The translations under genes and the position numbers were made by a program. Under the pieces are notes generated by a model. The model saw only the letters and a list, made by a program, of their open reading frames with translations, was not told where the DNA came from and did not search any database. 64,000 bases of DNA, from assembly GCF_011682175.1 (NCBI RefSeq), contig NZ_WHJG01000003.1, forward strand, positions 248,001 through 312,000, read 5' to 3'. Below are positions 47,490 through 56,555 of this stretch, one piece after another. Origin of the DNA: Massilia frigida (GTDB lineage Bacteria; Pseudomonadota; Gammaproteobacteria; Burkholderiales; Burkholderiaceae_D). The first letter of the stretch is position 1. Every line of letters begins with the position of its first letter.

Positions 47490-47498
47490 TGGTATAAT
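47490..47498 (+). promoter_or_regulatory. Extended -10 promoter of MoxR/bpX operon
   Basis: TGG followed by a perfect TATAAT (47493-47498) forms an extended -10 element, 74 bases before the MoxR ATG. No good -35 is placed 17 bases upstream. It lies in an AT-richer gap and is the only clear promoter for the next five genes. Confidence 0.65.
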
Positions 47499-47571
47499 TG
47501 CAACTCTTAAACCTAGGCAATAAAAGTTCCTGCAGCAGCCACGCGTGCACGAGCCGCCCATCCACACGTCC

Positions 47572-48693
47572 ATGAGCACCCCAGTCAAGCACGCCGCAGC
47601 CAGCCTGCGCGACGCCATCCGCGAAGCCGCCGATGGCCTGATCAACCGCGAACACCTGGCCGAACTGATGATCCTGGCCGCCGTGGCGCAGGAACACTTG
47701 CTGGTGATCGGCCCGCCGGGCACCGCCAAGAGCGCCGTGGTGCGCCGCGTGGCCCAGAGCCTGGGCGGACGCTATTTCGAATACCTGCTGGGGCGCTTCA
47801 CCGAGCCGTCCGAACTGTTCGGCGCGGTCAACCTGGGCAAGCTGCGCGAGGGCCTGGTCGAGACCGACGTCAGCGGCATGCTGCCCGAGGCCGACATCGC
47901 CTTTCTCGACGAAGTTTTTTTAGGTTCGACCGCGATCCTGAACACGCTGCTGGGGGTGCTCAACGAGCGCCAGTTCCGCCGGGGCCACACCGACATCGCC
48001 TGTCCGCTGCGCCTGTGCGTGGGCGCTTCCAATGCGCTGCCGGACGACGACAGCCTGGCCGCCTTCGCCGACCGCTTTTTGCTGCACGTATTCGTCGACG
48101 CCGTGCCCGACGCGCGCCTGGAAGACTTGCTGGCCGGCGGCTGGGCGGTCGGCCAGCACAAGGTTGGCGTGCGCGCCGACATGGCTACCCTGGACGAGCT
48201 GAACGCATTGGTGCCGAAGGTGGACATGAGCGCCGTGCGCGCCGACCTGGCGCAGGCAATCCGCCAGTTGCGCAAGGCGCATGTCACTTTGTCCGACCGG
48301 CGCATCGTCAAGGCCCAGCAACTGATCGCGGCGGCCGCCGTGCTGGCCGGGCGCCATGTCGCCACCCGCGCCGACCTGTGGCCGCTGGTGTACGTGGTGC
48401 CCAGCGCCGCCGGCCAGCAAAGCGCGCGCGAAACCCTGCGCGAGCTGCTCGCCGAGGCGCGCCATCCGCTCTTGCAGGCGGTGGTGGAAACGGCCGTGCA
48501 GCAGCCGCTGGCCCGCATTGCGCGCTTGGCCGAAACAGCCGACCGGCTGCTCGGCGCCGCGCGCGGCGAGACCTTTCGCGGCGAGGCCGAAGCGCTGCTG
48601 CGCGAAATCGACGCCAACTTCGGCAAGGACAGCCTGCCGCCGGAACTGTCGGCGCGCCGCGCCCAGCTGGTGGTGGCCGTGCAGTCGGCCTGA
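47572..48693 (+). CDS. MoxR-type AAA+ ATPase of bpX ternary system
   Basis: A 373-residue AAA+ ATPase, related to RavA/MoxR chaperones. Walker A GPPGTAKS lies near residue 49, Walker B IAFLDEVF near 110, and sensor-1 GASNALPDD near 153 (as in MoxR, with Asn). A lid and C-terminal helical part follow. MoxR ATPases remodel or activate vWA-domain partners. The ATG at 47572 is used; an in-frame GTG at 47545 is possible and neither has a strong ribosome-binding site. The stop overlaps the next start as TGATG. It is the energy-supplying subunit of the MoxR-vWA-beta-propeller locus. Confidence 0.88.
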   Translation: MSTPVKHAAASLRDAIREAADGLINREHLAELMILAAVAQEHLLVIGPPGTAKSAVVRRVAQSLGGRYFEYLLGRFTEPSELFGAVNLGKLREGLVETDVSGMLPEADIAFLDEVFLGSTAILNTLLGVLNERQFRRGHTDIACPLRLCVGASNALPDDDSLAAFADRFLLHVFVDAVPDARLEDLLAGGWAVGQHKVGVRADMATLDELNALVPKVDMSAVRADLAQAIRQLRKAHVTLSDRRIVKAQQLIAAAAVLAGRHVATRADLWPLVYVVPSAAGQQSARETLRELLAEARHPLLQAVVETAVQQPLARIARLAETADRLLGAARGETFRGEAEALLREIDANFGKDSLPPELSARRAQLVVAVQSA

Positions 48694-49112
48694 TGAACGC
48701 GCTGGGATGGATCGCGCGGCCCGGTGCCGCGCCGGAGCCGGCCGGGCAGGTGTCGCAAGGGGCCGTGATGCGCCAGGTACTGGCGCGCCTGGCCCTGTGT
48801 AGCGACGCCCAGCTGGACGCGCTGACGGCGGTCGCCACACGCGACATGCTGGTGCTGCTCGGACGCGGCGCGGCGCTGCCGTGGGTTGACGGCGCGCGCT
48901 ACTGCGCCCCGGACCCGCTCCAGCGCATGCTGTGGCTGCCCACCGACGTGGTGCCGCAATTGCCGCTCGACCTGGTGCTGTCCAACCTGTCGGCGCGCGG
49001 CGCCAGCCTGCCTTTCCTGCTGTGGAACGATCCTGAACAGGTGCTGCCCATCGGCCAGCCGATTCCTGTCAACCGCGCCAGCCTGGCTTGGCTCGGCCAG
49101 GAACTCGAATAA
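48693..49112 (+). CDS. Small bpX-type accessory protein
   Basis: A 139-residue cytoplasmic protein with no membrane span. It reads WIARPGAAPEPAGQ, a helical middle, WVDGARYCAPDPLQRMLWLPTDVVPQLPLDLVL and ends PIPVNRASLAWLGQELE. Its position between MoxR and the vWA-propeller proteins fits one of the small bpX families of MoxR-vWA-beta-propeller systems. I cannot assign which by eye. Start and stop overlap both neighbours (TGATG and TAATG), so expression is tightly coupled. Confidence 0.72.
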   Translation: MNALGWIARPGAAPEPAGQVSQGAVMRQVLARLALCSDAQLDALTAVATRDMLVLLGRGAALPWVDGARYCAPDPLQRMLWLPTDVVPQLPLDLVLSNLSARGASLPFLLWNDPEQVLPIGQPIPVNRASLAWLGQELE

Positions 49113-50917
49113 TGAATCTGCCGCCGCAACTGGCGCCGTGGAGCGAATGGCTGGCGCTGGTTCCGCTTGAAATGGCCGAGCCGCTCGGCCAGATGCTGCT
49201 GCGCCTGCAACCCCTGGTCGGGCGCATGACGGGCGTGGCCCCGAGCCCGGACACCTTGCCGGTGGGGGCGGGCGGCATCGCGCGGCGCGGGCCGTACGAG
49301 CGCCTGCTTCTGAGCGAGTGGGCCGTGCGTGATGCCGCGCCGGACGAATTCATCCGCCGCGCGGCGGGCAACGAACTGCTGTTTTCGGCGCCCGAGCCGC
49401 GGGTGCAGCGCCGCGCGCGCCTGTGCGTGGCGCTGTTCGACGCCGGCCCGGAACAGCTGGGCGAGCCACGCCTGGTGCAGATGGCGCTGTTCATCCTGCT
49501 GGCACGCCGCGCCGGGGAGGGCGGCGCAGGTTTCCAATGGGGCGTACTGCAAGATCCGGTCACGCTGCATGCCGATCCGCGCAAACTGCGCCCATGGCTC
49601 GATGCGCGCACGGTCACGCGCGTGGACGCGGCTCACCTGAATGGCTGGAACGTGGCCCTCGATTCGCTCGACGAGACGGACGAAGTGTGGCAGATCGGAT
49701 CATCCGGCTGCGGCGCGCTGGCGCGCACCGGCGCGTGCGTGAACATCGAAGCATCGCTGCTCGATGCGGGCCTGAAGGTGAGCATCACGCAGCGGCGCGC
49801 AACCCGCGAACTGCTGCTGGAGCTGCCCGCGCCGGATGTCGGCGCGCGCCTGCTGCGCCATCCGTTCGATCTTGCTCCGGCCGAAAAAAATCCGGCGCGC
49901 GCCGGCGCGTACGATACCTTGTCGCTGGCGCAGGCGCCGGTGTTCGGGCTGTCCGGCAACTGGCTCGCCGCGGCCAGGGAAAAGGGCGGCGTCGTGCTGC
50001 ATCATGTGCAGGCTTCCGCTGCGGCGCAGCCTAGCAAACCACGCCGTCACCACGACACGCCACTGGGCGTTGTCGTGGTCGGCAAAATGCTGGCCTATGT
50101 CGACAGCGGGGGCGATTTTCTGACGTTGGCCCGCTTTCCCGGCAAGGCCTTCGGTCCGCCGTGCACCGTCAAGCGCCCGCCCCCGGAGCAGTTCCAGATG
50201 CCGACCGAGGCGGGGAGCTGGATGCCGACGTTTTTCCTGATCGATCACTCTCCCGCTGGCGCCGGCGCGCGCGTGTTCATGCTCGATCTCGCAGGAACGC
50301 TGGGGTGCTGGGCAGTTTACGGCCAGAAGCACAAGCACATCAGCGTCCCCCACTTCCAGTTCGTGGATCGCAAGGTGGTAGGCATCGTCCAGTTTGAGGG
50401 CACGCTGCTGTACGCCAGCAGCGCGGCGAACTGCACCACGATGTATGTCATCGGTGCCGAGGACAAAGAAGCGATTGAGATGGCCGAGTTCCCGATGGAT
50501 TCCAAGCGGGTGCTGTTCGGCGGGCCGGCGCCAAAACGGGAGTGTGCGCGCTGGCTGTGTGCCTTGCAGTGCGGTGACCAGCACTGGCTGCTGGTTGACG
50601 ATAACTTCAAGGTGACGATTCCGCTCGCGATCAACGACGGGGCCACGGTCATGGGCGTGGCGCGCATCGCCCCGCAGGCTGGCAGCGCGCCGGCCCTGCT
50701 GGTCCTCAGCGCCGACCGCCACACGGTGGAACTGCGTAGCGCAACCGAAAACCGCGTGGTCCTGCAATCCGCACAGCCGATCGCCCAACTGGTGCTCGAT
50801 CCCACGGGCGAGCGCCTGTGCTGGCTGACCGACAGCCGCGAATTGAGCGTGCGCGCACTGCACGGCAGCGCTCTCCTGCTGCACGTGGCATCCGTGCCGC
50901 AGCGGGGTGCCGCATGA
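49112..50917 (+). CDS. vWA-beta-propeller protein of bpX system, copy 1
   Basis: A 601-residue protein. Residues about 55-190 form a vWA-like domain: RRGPYERLLLSEWAVRDAAPDEFIRRAA, then CVALFDAGPEQLGEPRLVQMALFILLARR. Its metal-binding DxSxS is replaced by DAGPE. Residues about 270-600 are beta-strand-rich and probably a propeller, with sections such as VFMLDLAGTLGCW, KVVGIVQFEGTLLYA and GERLCWLTDSRELSVRAL. It is likely the substrate or effector partner of the MoxR ATPase. Start TAATG and stop ATGA overlap both neighbours. It is a tandem paralogue of the next gene. Confidence 0.78.
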   Translation: MNLPPQLAPWSEWLALVPLEMAEPLGQMLLRLQPLVGRMTGVAPSPDTLPVGAGGIARRGPYERLLLSEWAVRDAAPDEFIRRAAGNELLFSAPEPRVQRRARLCVALFDAGPEQLGEPRLVQMALFILLARRAGEGGAGFQWGVLQDPVTLHADPRKLRPWLDARTVTRVDAAHLNGWNVALDSLDETDEVWQIGSSGCGALARTGACVNIEASLLDAGLKVSITQRRATRELLLELPAPDVGARLLRHPFDLAPAEKNPARAGAYDTLSLAQAPVFGLSGNWLAAAREKGGVVLHHVQASAAAQPSKPRRHHDTPLGVVVVGKMLAYVDSGGDFLTLARFPGKAFGPPCTVKRPPPEQFQMPTEAGSWMPTFFLIDHSPAGAGARVFMLDLAGTLGCWAVYGQKHKHISVPHFQFVDRKVVGIVQFEGTLLYASSAANCTTMYVIGAEDKEAIEMAEFPMDSKRVLFGGPAPKRECARWLCALQCGDQHWLLVDDNFKVTIPLAINDGATVMGVARIAPQAGSAPALLVLSADRHTVELRSATENRVVLQSAQPIAQLVLDPTGERLCWLTDSRELSVRALHGSALLLHVASVPQRGAA

Positions 50918-52698
50918 TGCTGCCGCCGCAACTGGCACCGTGGAGCGCGTGGCTGGCATTGCTGCCGTTCGACCTGGTCGCGCCGCTCGGGGAGATGCTG
51001 CTGCGCCTCCAGCCTTTGGTGGGCCGCATGGCGGGCGTGGCAGCCAGCGACGACGATATCGCCGTGGGCGTGGGCAGCATTGCGCGGCGCGGCCCCTACG
51101 AGCGCCTGCTATTGAGCGAATGGGCGGTGTTCGACGCCGCGCCGGACGAATTCATCCGCCGCGCGGCCGCCAACGAGCTGCTGTTTTCGGCGCCCGAGCC
51201 GCAGGTGCAGCGCCGCGCGCGCGTGTGCGTGGCGCTGTTCGACGCCGGCCCGGAGCAGCTGGGCGAACCGCGCCTGGTGCAGATAGCGCTGTTCATCCTG
51301 CTGGCGCGGCGCGCGCAGCTCGACGGCGCCAGCTTCGAGTGGGGCATCTTGCAAACACCCGGGCCGCTGCATGCCGATTGCGACCTGCACGCGCTGGAGC
51401 GCTTGATGAAGGCGCGCACGGTGACGCGGGTCGGCAGCGCCGAGCGCGATGGCTGGAATCGCTACCTGGCCCAGGTCGACTTGCTGGCCGACGTGTGGCA
51501 GGTGGACGGGCCGGATGCGGGGCTGCTGCACCGGATGACGGCGCGCGCCAGCATCGAACAGCCGCTGCTCGACGAGCGTCTTCAGGTGACCATCACGCAG
51601 CAGGGCACGGCGCGCCGGCTGATGCTGGACTTGCCCGATCCGGCCAGCGCGGTGCGCCTGCTGCGCCATCCGGCCAGCGCGCGGATCGATAAAGTTCGCG
51701 ACCGCATGGGCGGACGCGATACGCCCTCGCTCAAGCATGCGCCTATTTTTTCGCTGGGCGCTCACAGCGTCGTCACGGCCCGCGCCGATGGCGGCTGTCT
51801 GTATTTTCAGGTGCCCGATGCCGCGCGCGAGGGGCTAGTCGCTTCACGTCGGCAACGTGCCCCAAAAAAGGGAACCGTGATCGGCCTGACCGCCTTGGGT
51901 GGAACTGTTTCTTGCTCTAAAAATAGGGTGTGGTTCAACCAGTTTTACGGTGCTTTTCACGCGCGCGAATGCCCGCTTCCGCCACCTGAACAATTTACGG
52001 CGCCGCGTGGAACGGGGCAGCGGCTGCCGACGTTCCATATCAACACGCACGACACTGGCGGGCGGATTTTTGTCCTCGATGCGGGGGGCCGGCTGGTGTG
52101 CTGGAGCGCGGTCAGTACGGCCGATGCCAATACCGTCTTCGAGGTGATTGCCACTGGCGTGGTTGGGGTTGTCCAGACCCGCGACAAGCTGGTATGGGCA
52201 CGCATTGAAGACAGTTGTACGAGGTTGGAGTGCTATCGCGACGGCGCTGTGAACCCGCGCGAGGCATTCATTTTTTCAGGGCTGTCGACGCGCGTGCTGT
52301 TCGGTGATACCAGCGCCGGCACGGAGCCCCGGTCGTGGCGGATCGCTGCTTCGATCAAAGACACATCGTGGCTGCTGGGGCAAGGGAAAGAGCAATGCAA
52401 TGTCGAGATCGATGATGGCGCCACGGTGATCGGCGTCACCCGCAGCGAGCCGGCCGATTGGGCGGAACTGGCGCTGCTGGTGCTCGATCCGAGCCGGCGT
52501 TGCGTGGAGCTGCGTGGCGAAACGCAGCGCCGGGTGGTGCTGACGACCACGGCGCCGATTGCCCAAATCACGCTGGACCCGGCCAGCGACCGCTTGTGCT
52601 GGATATTGAGCGGCACGCACGAGCTGTTCGTGCGTAGTCTGCACGAAGAACAAGCGCTGCTGCACGTCATACCCGATGGAGTTCCCGATGCACATTGA
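50914..52698 (+). CDS. vWA-beta-propeller protein of bpX system, copy 2
   Basis: A 594-residue protein like the preceding one from its first residues (LPPQLAPWSAWLALLPF against LPPQLAPWSEWLALVPL). The vWA part is nearly identical: RRGPYERLLLSEWAVFDAAPDEFIRRAAANELLFSAPEPQVQRRARVCVALFDAGPEQLGEPRLVQ. The propeller half (about 270-590) has diverged much more, though it still ends SDRLCWILSGTHELFVRSL. The DxSxS site is again DAGPE. The start is the first ATG of ATGATG at 50914, overlapping the stop of copy 1. Its stop overlaps the next start by 11 bases. Duplication with divergence in the propeller suggests different partners. Confidence 0.78.
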   Translation: MMLPPQLAPWSAWLALLPFDLVAPLGEMLLRLQPLVGRMAGVAASDDDIAVGVGSIARRGPYERLLLSEWAVFDAAPDEFIRRAAANELLFSAPEPQVQRRARVCVALFDAGPEQLGEPRLVQIALFILLARRAQLDGASFEWGILQTPGPLHADCDLHALERLMKARTVTRVGSAERDGWNRYLAQVDLLADVWQVDGPDAGLLHRMTARASIEQPLLDERLQVTITQQGTARRLMLDLPDPASAVRLLRHPASARIDKVRDRMGGRDTPSLKHAPIFSLGAHSVVTARADGGCLYFQVPDAAREGLVASRRQRAPKKGTVIGLTALGGTVSCSKNRVWFNQFYGAFHARECPLPPPEQFTAPRGTGQRLPTFHINTHDTGGRIFVLDAGGRLVCWSAVSTADANTVFEVIATGVVGVVQTRDKLVWARIEDSCTRLECYRDGAVNPREAFIFSGLSTRVLFGDTSAGTEPRSWRIAASIKDTSWLLGQGKEQCNVEIDDGATVIGVTRSEPADWAELALLVLDPSRRCVELRGETQRRVVLTTTAPIAQITLDPASDRLCWILSGTHELFVRSLHEEQALLHVIPDGVPDAH

Positions 52699-55348
52699 AA
52701 TTCGCCAACCCCTGTTCAGCGGCCGCCGCGAAGTGCGCGCGCTATGGTTCGACCTGGCCCTGCTGGGCGAAATCGAGGCGCGCCGGCGCGTGCTGGCGCA
52801 CTGGCAGGCCGGCTCGCAACTGTTCCAGGCATGCGGTGGCTTCCTGCTGGCGTGGCCGGCGCCGCGCTGGCAGAACGTGGACGCACTCGACGCGCTGGCC
52901 TTGTGCCAGGTCGGCGACGTGCTCAGCAGCGCGCCCCTGACCGAGGCCGAACTGGCCGCGCTGCCGGCCGGCGCTTACTGGCTGGTGCGCGCCGGCGTGG
53001 CGCAGGCGGCCGTGCCGGACGCGCGCGTCGATCCGGCGCCGTGGCTGGCGCTGGGATCAGTTGCGCTACGGGTGCCGCTGGCGCTGCCGCGCGCGCCGGC
53101 CCCGCAGGCCATGGCGCAGCCGATGTCGCTACACGAAGTGCTGGGCGCGGCCATGCCGGAGCGCAGCGCCGAGAGCATCGCTTTCGAGCGCGAGGCCGCA
53201 CACCCGATGCACGGTGCCCGGCGTGAGCGTAGCGCTCCGCTCGGCGTCGCCATCGCCGCTGGTGTGATCGGCTTGCTGGCACGCTGGTTCGGCCCCAAGC
53301 CGGCGGAGGGCGGTGGCGGCGAAGCAGGGCGCGCGACCCCGGCCCCGGCCGGACCGCTGGCGCGTCTGCTGTCCGACTGGGCGTTGCGGCTGGCGTCGGC
53401 GACCCGCCTGTCCAAGCTGCTGGGCAGGCGCCAGGCCGATTATCTGCAAAACATGCTCGACATGTTCGCCAACGGCGACCTGGCGCAAGCACTGCGTCAC
53501 GCGGTGCCGATCGACGCCATCGGCGGCGGGTCGGCGCGCCCGGCGCTGGGCACGCCGCGTCCGCGCACCAGCCTGACCATCAGCGGTCCCAGCCCGGCTG
53601 CGCCCGCGATCGGCCTGGATAGCGACCTGTCGGCGCAACTGCGCGCAACCTACCGGCGCAGCTTCGAGCAGCTCGACCGCGAGGGCCGCATCGACGAAGC
53701 CGTGTATGTGCTGGCCGAGCTGCTGCAATGCGGCCTGGAAGCGGTGACCTACCTGGAAAAGAAGGAGCGCTATTTGCAGGCGGCGCAACTGGCGGCCACC
53801 GTGGAACTGGCGCCGGCGGTGGCGGTGCGCCTGTGGGTGCTGGCCGGCGACATCGAACGCGCGGTCCAGGTGGCGCGCCTGCACAACGACTTCGACGCCG
53901 CCGTGCGCCTGCTGGAGAGCCGCAACAGCGAGCACGCGGCGCCGCTGCGGCGCCACTGGGCCGAGTACCTGGCCGCGCGCGGCGACCTGGCCGAGGCGAT
54001 CGACGCCATCTGGCCCTTGCCGCAGCATCACTCGCTGGCACTGGCCTGCCTGGTGCAGGCCGAACGCAGCGGCGGCACCCTGGGCATGCAGGCGCTGGCG
54101 CGCAAACTGGCACTGATGCCGGGCACGCTGCGCAGCAGCGCGGCGGCCATCAACACGGTGCTGACCGCGCCCGGCGACGACGGCGTGCAACTGCGCGCGC
54201 GCCTGGCGGTGGCGCTGCTGGACACCGCGCCGGCGTCGGCGTCCTCCAAACGGGTCGCCGCTGCGCTCCTGCGCAAGGTGCTGCCGGAACGGATGGAAGG
54301 CTTGAGCCGGCTCGACAAGAAGGCGCTGGTCCAGCTGGCCGAGCTGGCCGGCAGCGCGGTGCTCAGCGCCGACCTGCCGCTGTTTTCGACCAAGTCGGAC
54401 ATCGACGTGACGCCGCTCGACGCGCGCCGCGAGCCGCTGGTCCTGAGCATGGACGAACGCGGCCTGATGCCGGTCCAGCACGCGCGCGCCCTGCCAGATG
54501 GCCAGTACCTGCTGGCGCTGGGCGAAAGCGGCGTGGTGCGGATCGGGCGCGATGGCCGCCAGTTGGCCCATTATCCGGTGCCGGCCGGGCATCTCGTGAT
54601 CTCGCACAACGGCAAGCGTGCGCTGGCGCTGGTCAAGCGCGACCGTAAGTACCGCGTCAGCCGGCTCGACCTGATCAGTGGCAGCGTGTCGGACTGGCTG
54701 ACGCTGGAGTTGCAGCACTGGTCGGGCCAGTACGATGGCGTATCCTGGAACGTGGCCATGGAGCGGCGCCTGGCGGTGCTCGACACCACCGCGCAGCACC
54801 AGAGCATCGTGTGGCAGGTGGCGGACCTGCCCGGGGTGATCGACGGCTATGCCGACCGGGCAGGGGCCCTGACGATTTTGCTGCGCGTGGCGGACGGGTT
54901 CGAGCAATGGTCGTACCAGCAGCCCGGCCGGCAACTGCGCCAGCGCGACTGGTGGAACGATATCGGCTGGGCCGAGGGCATGCACCTGCTTCCCGGCCCC
55001 TCGGGGGCGGCGCCATTCCTGGTGAGTATTGACTGGGGCCTGGGGCAGATTCAGGTGAGGCAGCACGGCTTGCCGGCGCTGCCGCCGGTCGCGCTGGGGC
55101 CGAACGCGCCGCGCAAGGTACTGATCGACGGTCAATGGCTGGTCCTGATCGGCGAGGAGAACAGATCGATGTGCTGCCGCATCATCAGCCTGAAGGACTG
55201 CGTGGTGCGCGCGCGCATCGTGCTGCCGCAGCACAGTTCGGCGGGCTTCAGCTTCCACGATGGGCGCCTGCTGGTATTCGACCAGGCCGGGCGCCTGGTC
55301 GATGTGGATTGCGCCAGCGGGCAGGCGACCAGCCTGTGCCTGAGTTAA
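52688..55348 (+). CDS. bpX6-like large propeller protein
   Basis: An 886-residue protein. The N-terminal part (about 1-150) is a compact alpha/beta domain beginning HIEIRQPLFSGRREVRALWFDLALLGEIEARRR, which I associate with the bpX6 family. It is followed by one hydrophobic stretch (GVAIAAGVIGLLARWF, about 185-200), a helical repeat region (about 290-560) and a C-terminal beta-propeller (about 580-886; VLSMDERGLMPVQHARALPDGQYLLALG, RVSRLDLISGSVSDWL). The ATG at 52688 has GGAG six bases upstream and lies inside the end of the previous gene. It may be the membrane-linked scaffold or sensor of the locus; this is inferred. Confidence 0.72.
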   Translation: MHIEIRQPLFSGRREVRALWFDLALLGEIEARRRVLAHWQAGSQLFQACGGFLLAWPAPRWQNVDALDALALCQVGDVLSSAPLTEAELAALPAGAYWLVRAGVAQAAVPDARVDPAPWLALGSVALRVPLALPRAPAPQAMAQPMSLHEVLGAAMPERSAESIAFEREAAHPMHGARRERSAPLGVAIAAGVIGLLARWFGPKPAEGGGGEAGRATPAPAGPLARLLSDWALRLASATRLSKLLGRRQADYLQNMLDMFANGDLAQALRHAVPIDAIGGGSARPALGTPRPRTSLTISGPSPAAPAIGLDSDLSAQLRATYRRSFEQLDREGRIDEAVYVLAELLQCGLEAVTYLEKKERYLQAAQLAATVELAPAVAVRLWVLAGDIERAVQVARLHNDFDAAVRLLESRNSEHAAPLRRHWAEYLAARGDLAEAIDAIWPLPQHHSLALACLVQAERSGGTLGMQALARKLALMPGTLRSSAAAINTVLTAPGDDGVQLRARLAVALLDTAPASASSKRVAAALLRKVLPERMEGLSRLDKKALVQLAELAGSAVLSADLPLFSTKSDIDVTPLDARREPLVLSMDERGLMPVQHARALPDGQYLLALGESGVVRIGRDGRQLAHYPVPAGHLVISHNGKRALALVKRDRKYRVSRLDLISGSVSDWLTLELQHWSGQYDGVSWNVAMERRLAVLDTTAQHQSIVWQVADLPGVIDGYADRAGALTILLRVADGFEQWSYQQPGRQLRQRDWWNDIGWAEGMHLLPGPSGAAPFLVSIDWGLGQIQVRQHGLPALPPVALGPNAPRKVLIDGQWLVLIGEENRSMCCRIISLKDCVVRARIVLPQHSSAGFSFHDGRLLVFDQAGRLVDVDCASGQATSLCLS

Positions 55349-55368
55349 GACGCCGGGTGGAGAAAACG

Positions 55369-55866
55369 ATGAATCATCTTTATGCAGCGCCGACGGTGGA
55401 CATGAACGCCGCCACTGACGCGCCGTATGAGCCAACCCTGCTTGCCTTTCACGGCCGCGTGGGGCGCTTGCGTTTCCTCGTGTATACATTCATGCCGATG
55501 TTCGCCGTCCTGGCGCTTCTGAGCTTGTCGTCCTACTTGAGCTCCAAGGACCCGGTTGGGGGGATCATGACGGCGAGGCTGGTGGCGTTCTTGTGGATAG
55601 CGCTGGCGGTTGTGACGGCGCTGCGGCGCATGGACGACCTGGACCACTCGCGCTGGTGGGGACTGCTGTTGCTGGTACCGATGGCGAATATCTTTTTCTG
55701 GTGCTACCTGTTGTTCGTCAGCGGCAACGCGGCGGCCAACGACCGTGGGCCGGCACCTGCGCCGAATACGTTGCTGGTCAAGCTGGGGGCGGGGTTGGTG
55801 ATACCGCTGCTGCTGGGGGGCGTATGGGCGGGGTATATCATGTACACGTTCCTGACGCGCGACTGA
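55369..55866 (+). CDS. DUF805 membrane protein (paralogue 1)
   Basis: A 165-residue membrane protein with four spans (about 35-60, 65-85, 95-120, 135-160). The DUF805 pattern is GRVGRLRFL, then ALRRMDDLDHSRWW and LVPMANIFFW. It opens MNHLYAAPT. The ATG at 55369 follows GGAG by seven bases and lies 20 bases after the bpX6-like gene, so it is probably in the same transcript. The function of the family is unknown. Confidence 0.85.
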   Translation: MNHLYAAPTVDMNAATDAPYEPTLLAFHGRVGRLRFLVYTFMPMFAVLALLSLSSYLSSKDPVGGIMTARLVAFLWIALAVVTALRRMDDLDHSRWWGLLLLVPMANIFFWCYLLFVSGNAAANDRGPAPAPNTLLVKLGAGLVIPLLLGGVWAGYIMYTFLTRD

Positions 55867-55924
55867 CAGGCCGCGATGGGTAGCGTTTACCCTGCCGCAC
55901 CAACTCTTTTTCCAGGAACCACCG

Positions 55925-56509
55925 ATGACGAATCCGTACGCCGCCCCCGCCACCGCCATGCCTCCGGCCATGCCAGTCCAACCCACTGGCGTGCCGCGCA
56001 TGCTGGCCACGTCAGGCCGCATCGGGCGCGTGCGCTATCTGGTGTATGTGTCGCTGTTGACAAGCGTGATGATGGCTGGCGCCGTGCTGATGGTGGCCGC
56101 ACTGTTGCCGATCGGCCCACTGGCGAGCACGCTGGCGCTGCTGATGCTGATCCCCTTGCTGGGCATGCTGGTCGTGATGACGCGCCGGCGCCTGCATGAC
56201 ATGGGGCATTCCGGCTGGTGGTGCGTGCTGGGTTTGGTACCCTTCGTCAATCTGGTCGTGGGCTTGTGGCCGCTGCTGGAGGCCGGCAATCCCGGTGAAA
56301 ATGCCTACGGCTTGCCCGCGCCGTCCAACGGCTGGCAACTGGTGCTGGCCGCCTGTGTGATTCCGCTTGCCATGTTGCTGTGCTTGCCGACCTATCTGAG
56401 AATGCAGTACCGGTGGAGCACGCTCGTCGCCGCCGCCTACTTCCATGTGCCAATGCCCGGCGTGCCAGAGATCCCGGCGCCGCCCCACCTCACGCCGACC
56501 TGGCGATGA
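55925..56509 (+). CDS. DUF805 membrane protein (paralogue 2)
   Basis: A 194-residue protein with the same layout as the previous one: MTNPYAAPATAM, GRIGRVRYLVY, four spans, MTRRRLHDMGHSGWW and LVPFVNLVVGLWPLLEAGNPGENAYGLPAPSN. It has a longer Pro-rich C-terminal tail. The ATG at 55925 is preceded by AGGAA. It follows paralogue 1 after 58 bases, on the same strand. Confidence 0.87.
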   Translation: MTNPYAAPATAMPPAMPVQPTGVPRMLATSGRIGRVRYLVYVSLLTSVMMAGAVLMVAALLPIGPLASTLALLMLIPLLGMLVVMTRRRLHDMGHSGWWCVLGLVPFVNLVVGLWPLLEAGNPGENAYGLPAPSNGWQLVLAACVIPLAMLLCLPTYLRMQYRWSTLVAAAYFHVPMPGVPEIPAPPHLTPTWR

Positions 56510-56555
56510 GGGCGGCGTGCGGGATAATGCGCGGATGAACAGACAGGAGTCGAGA

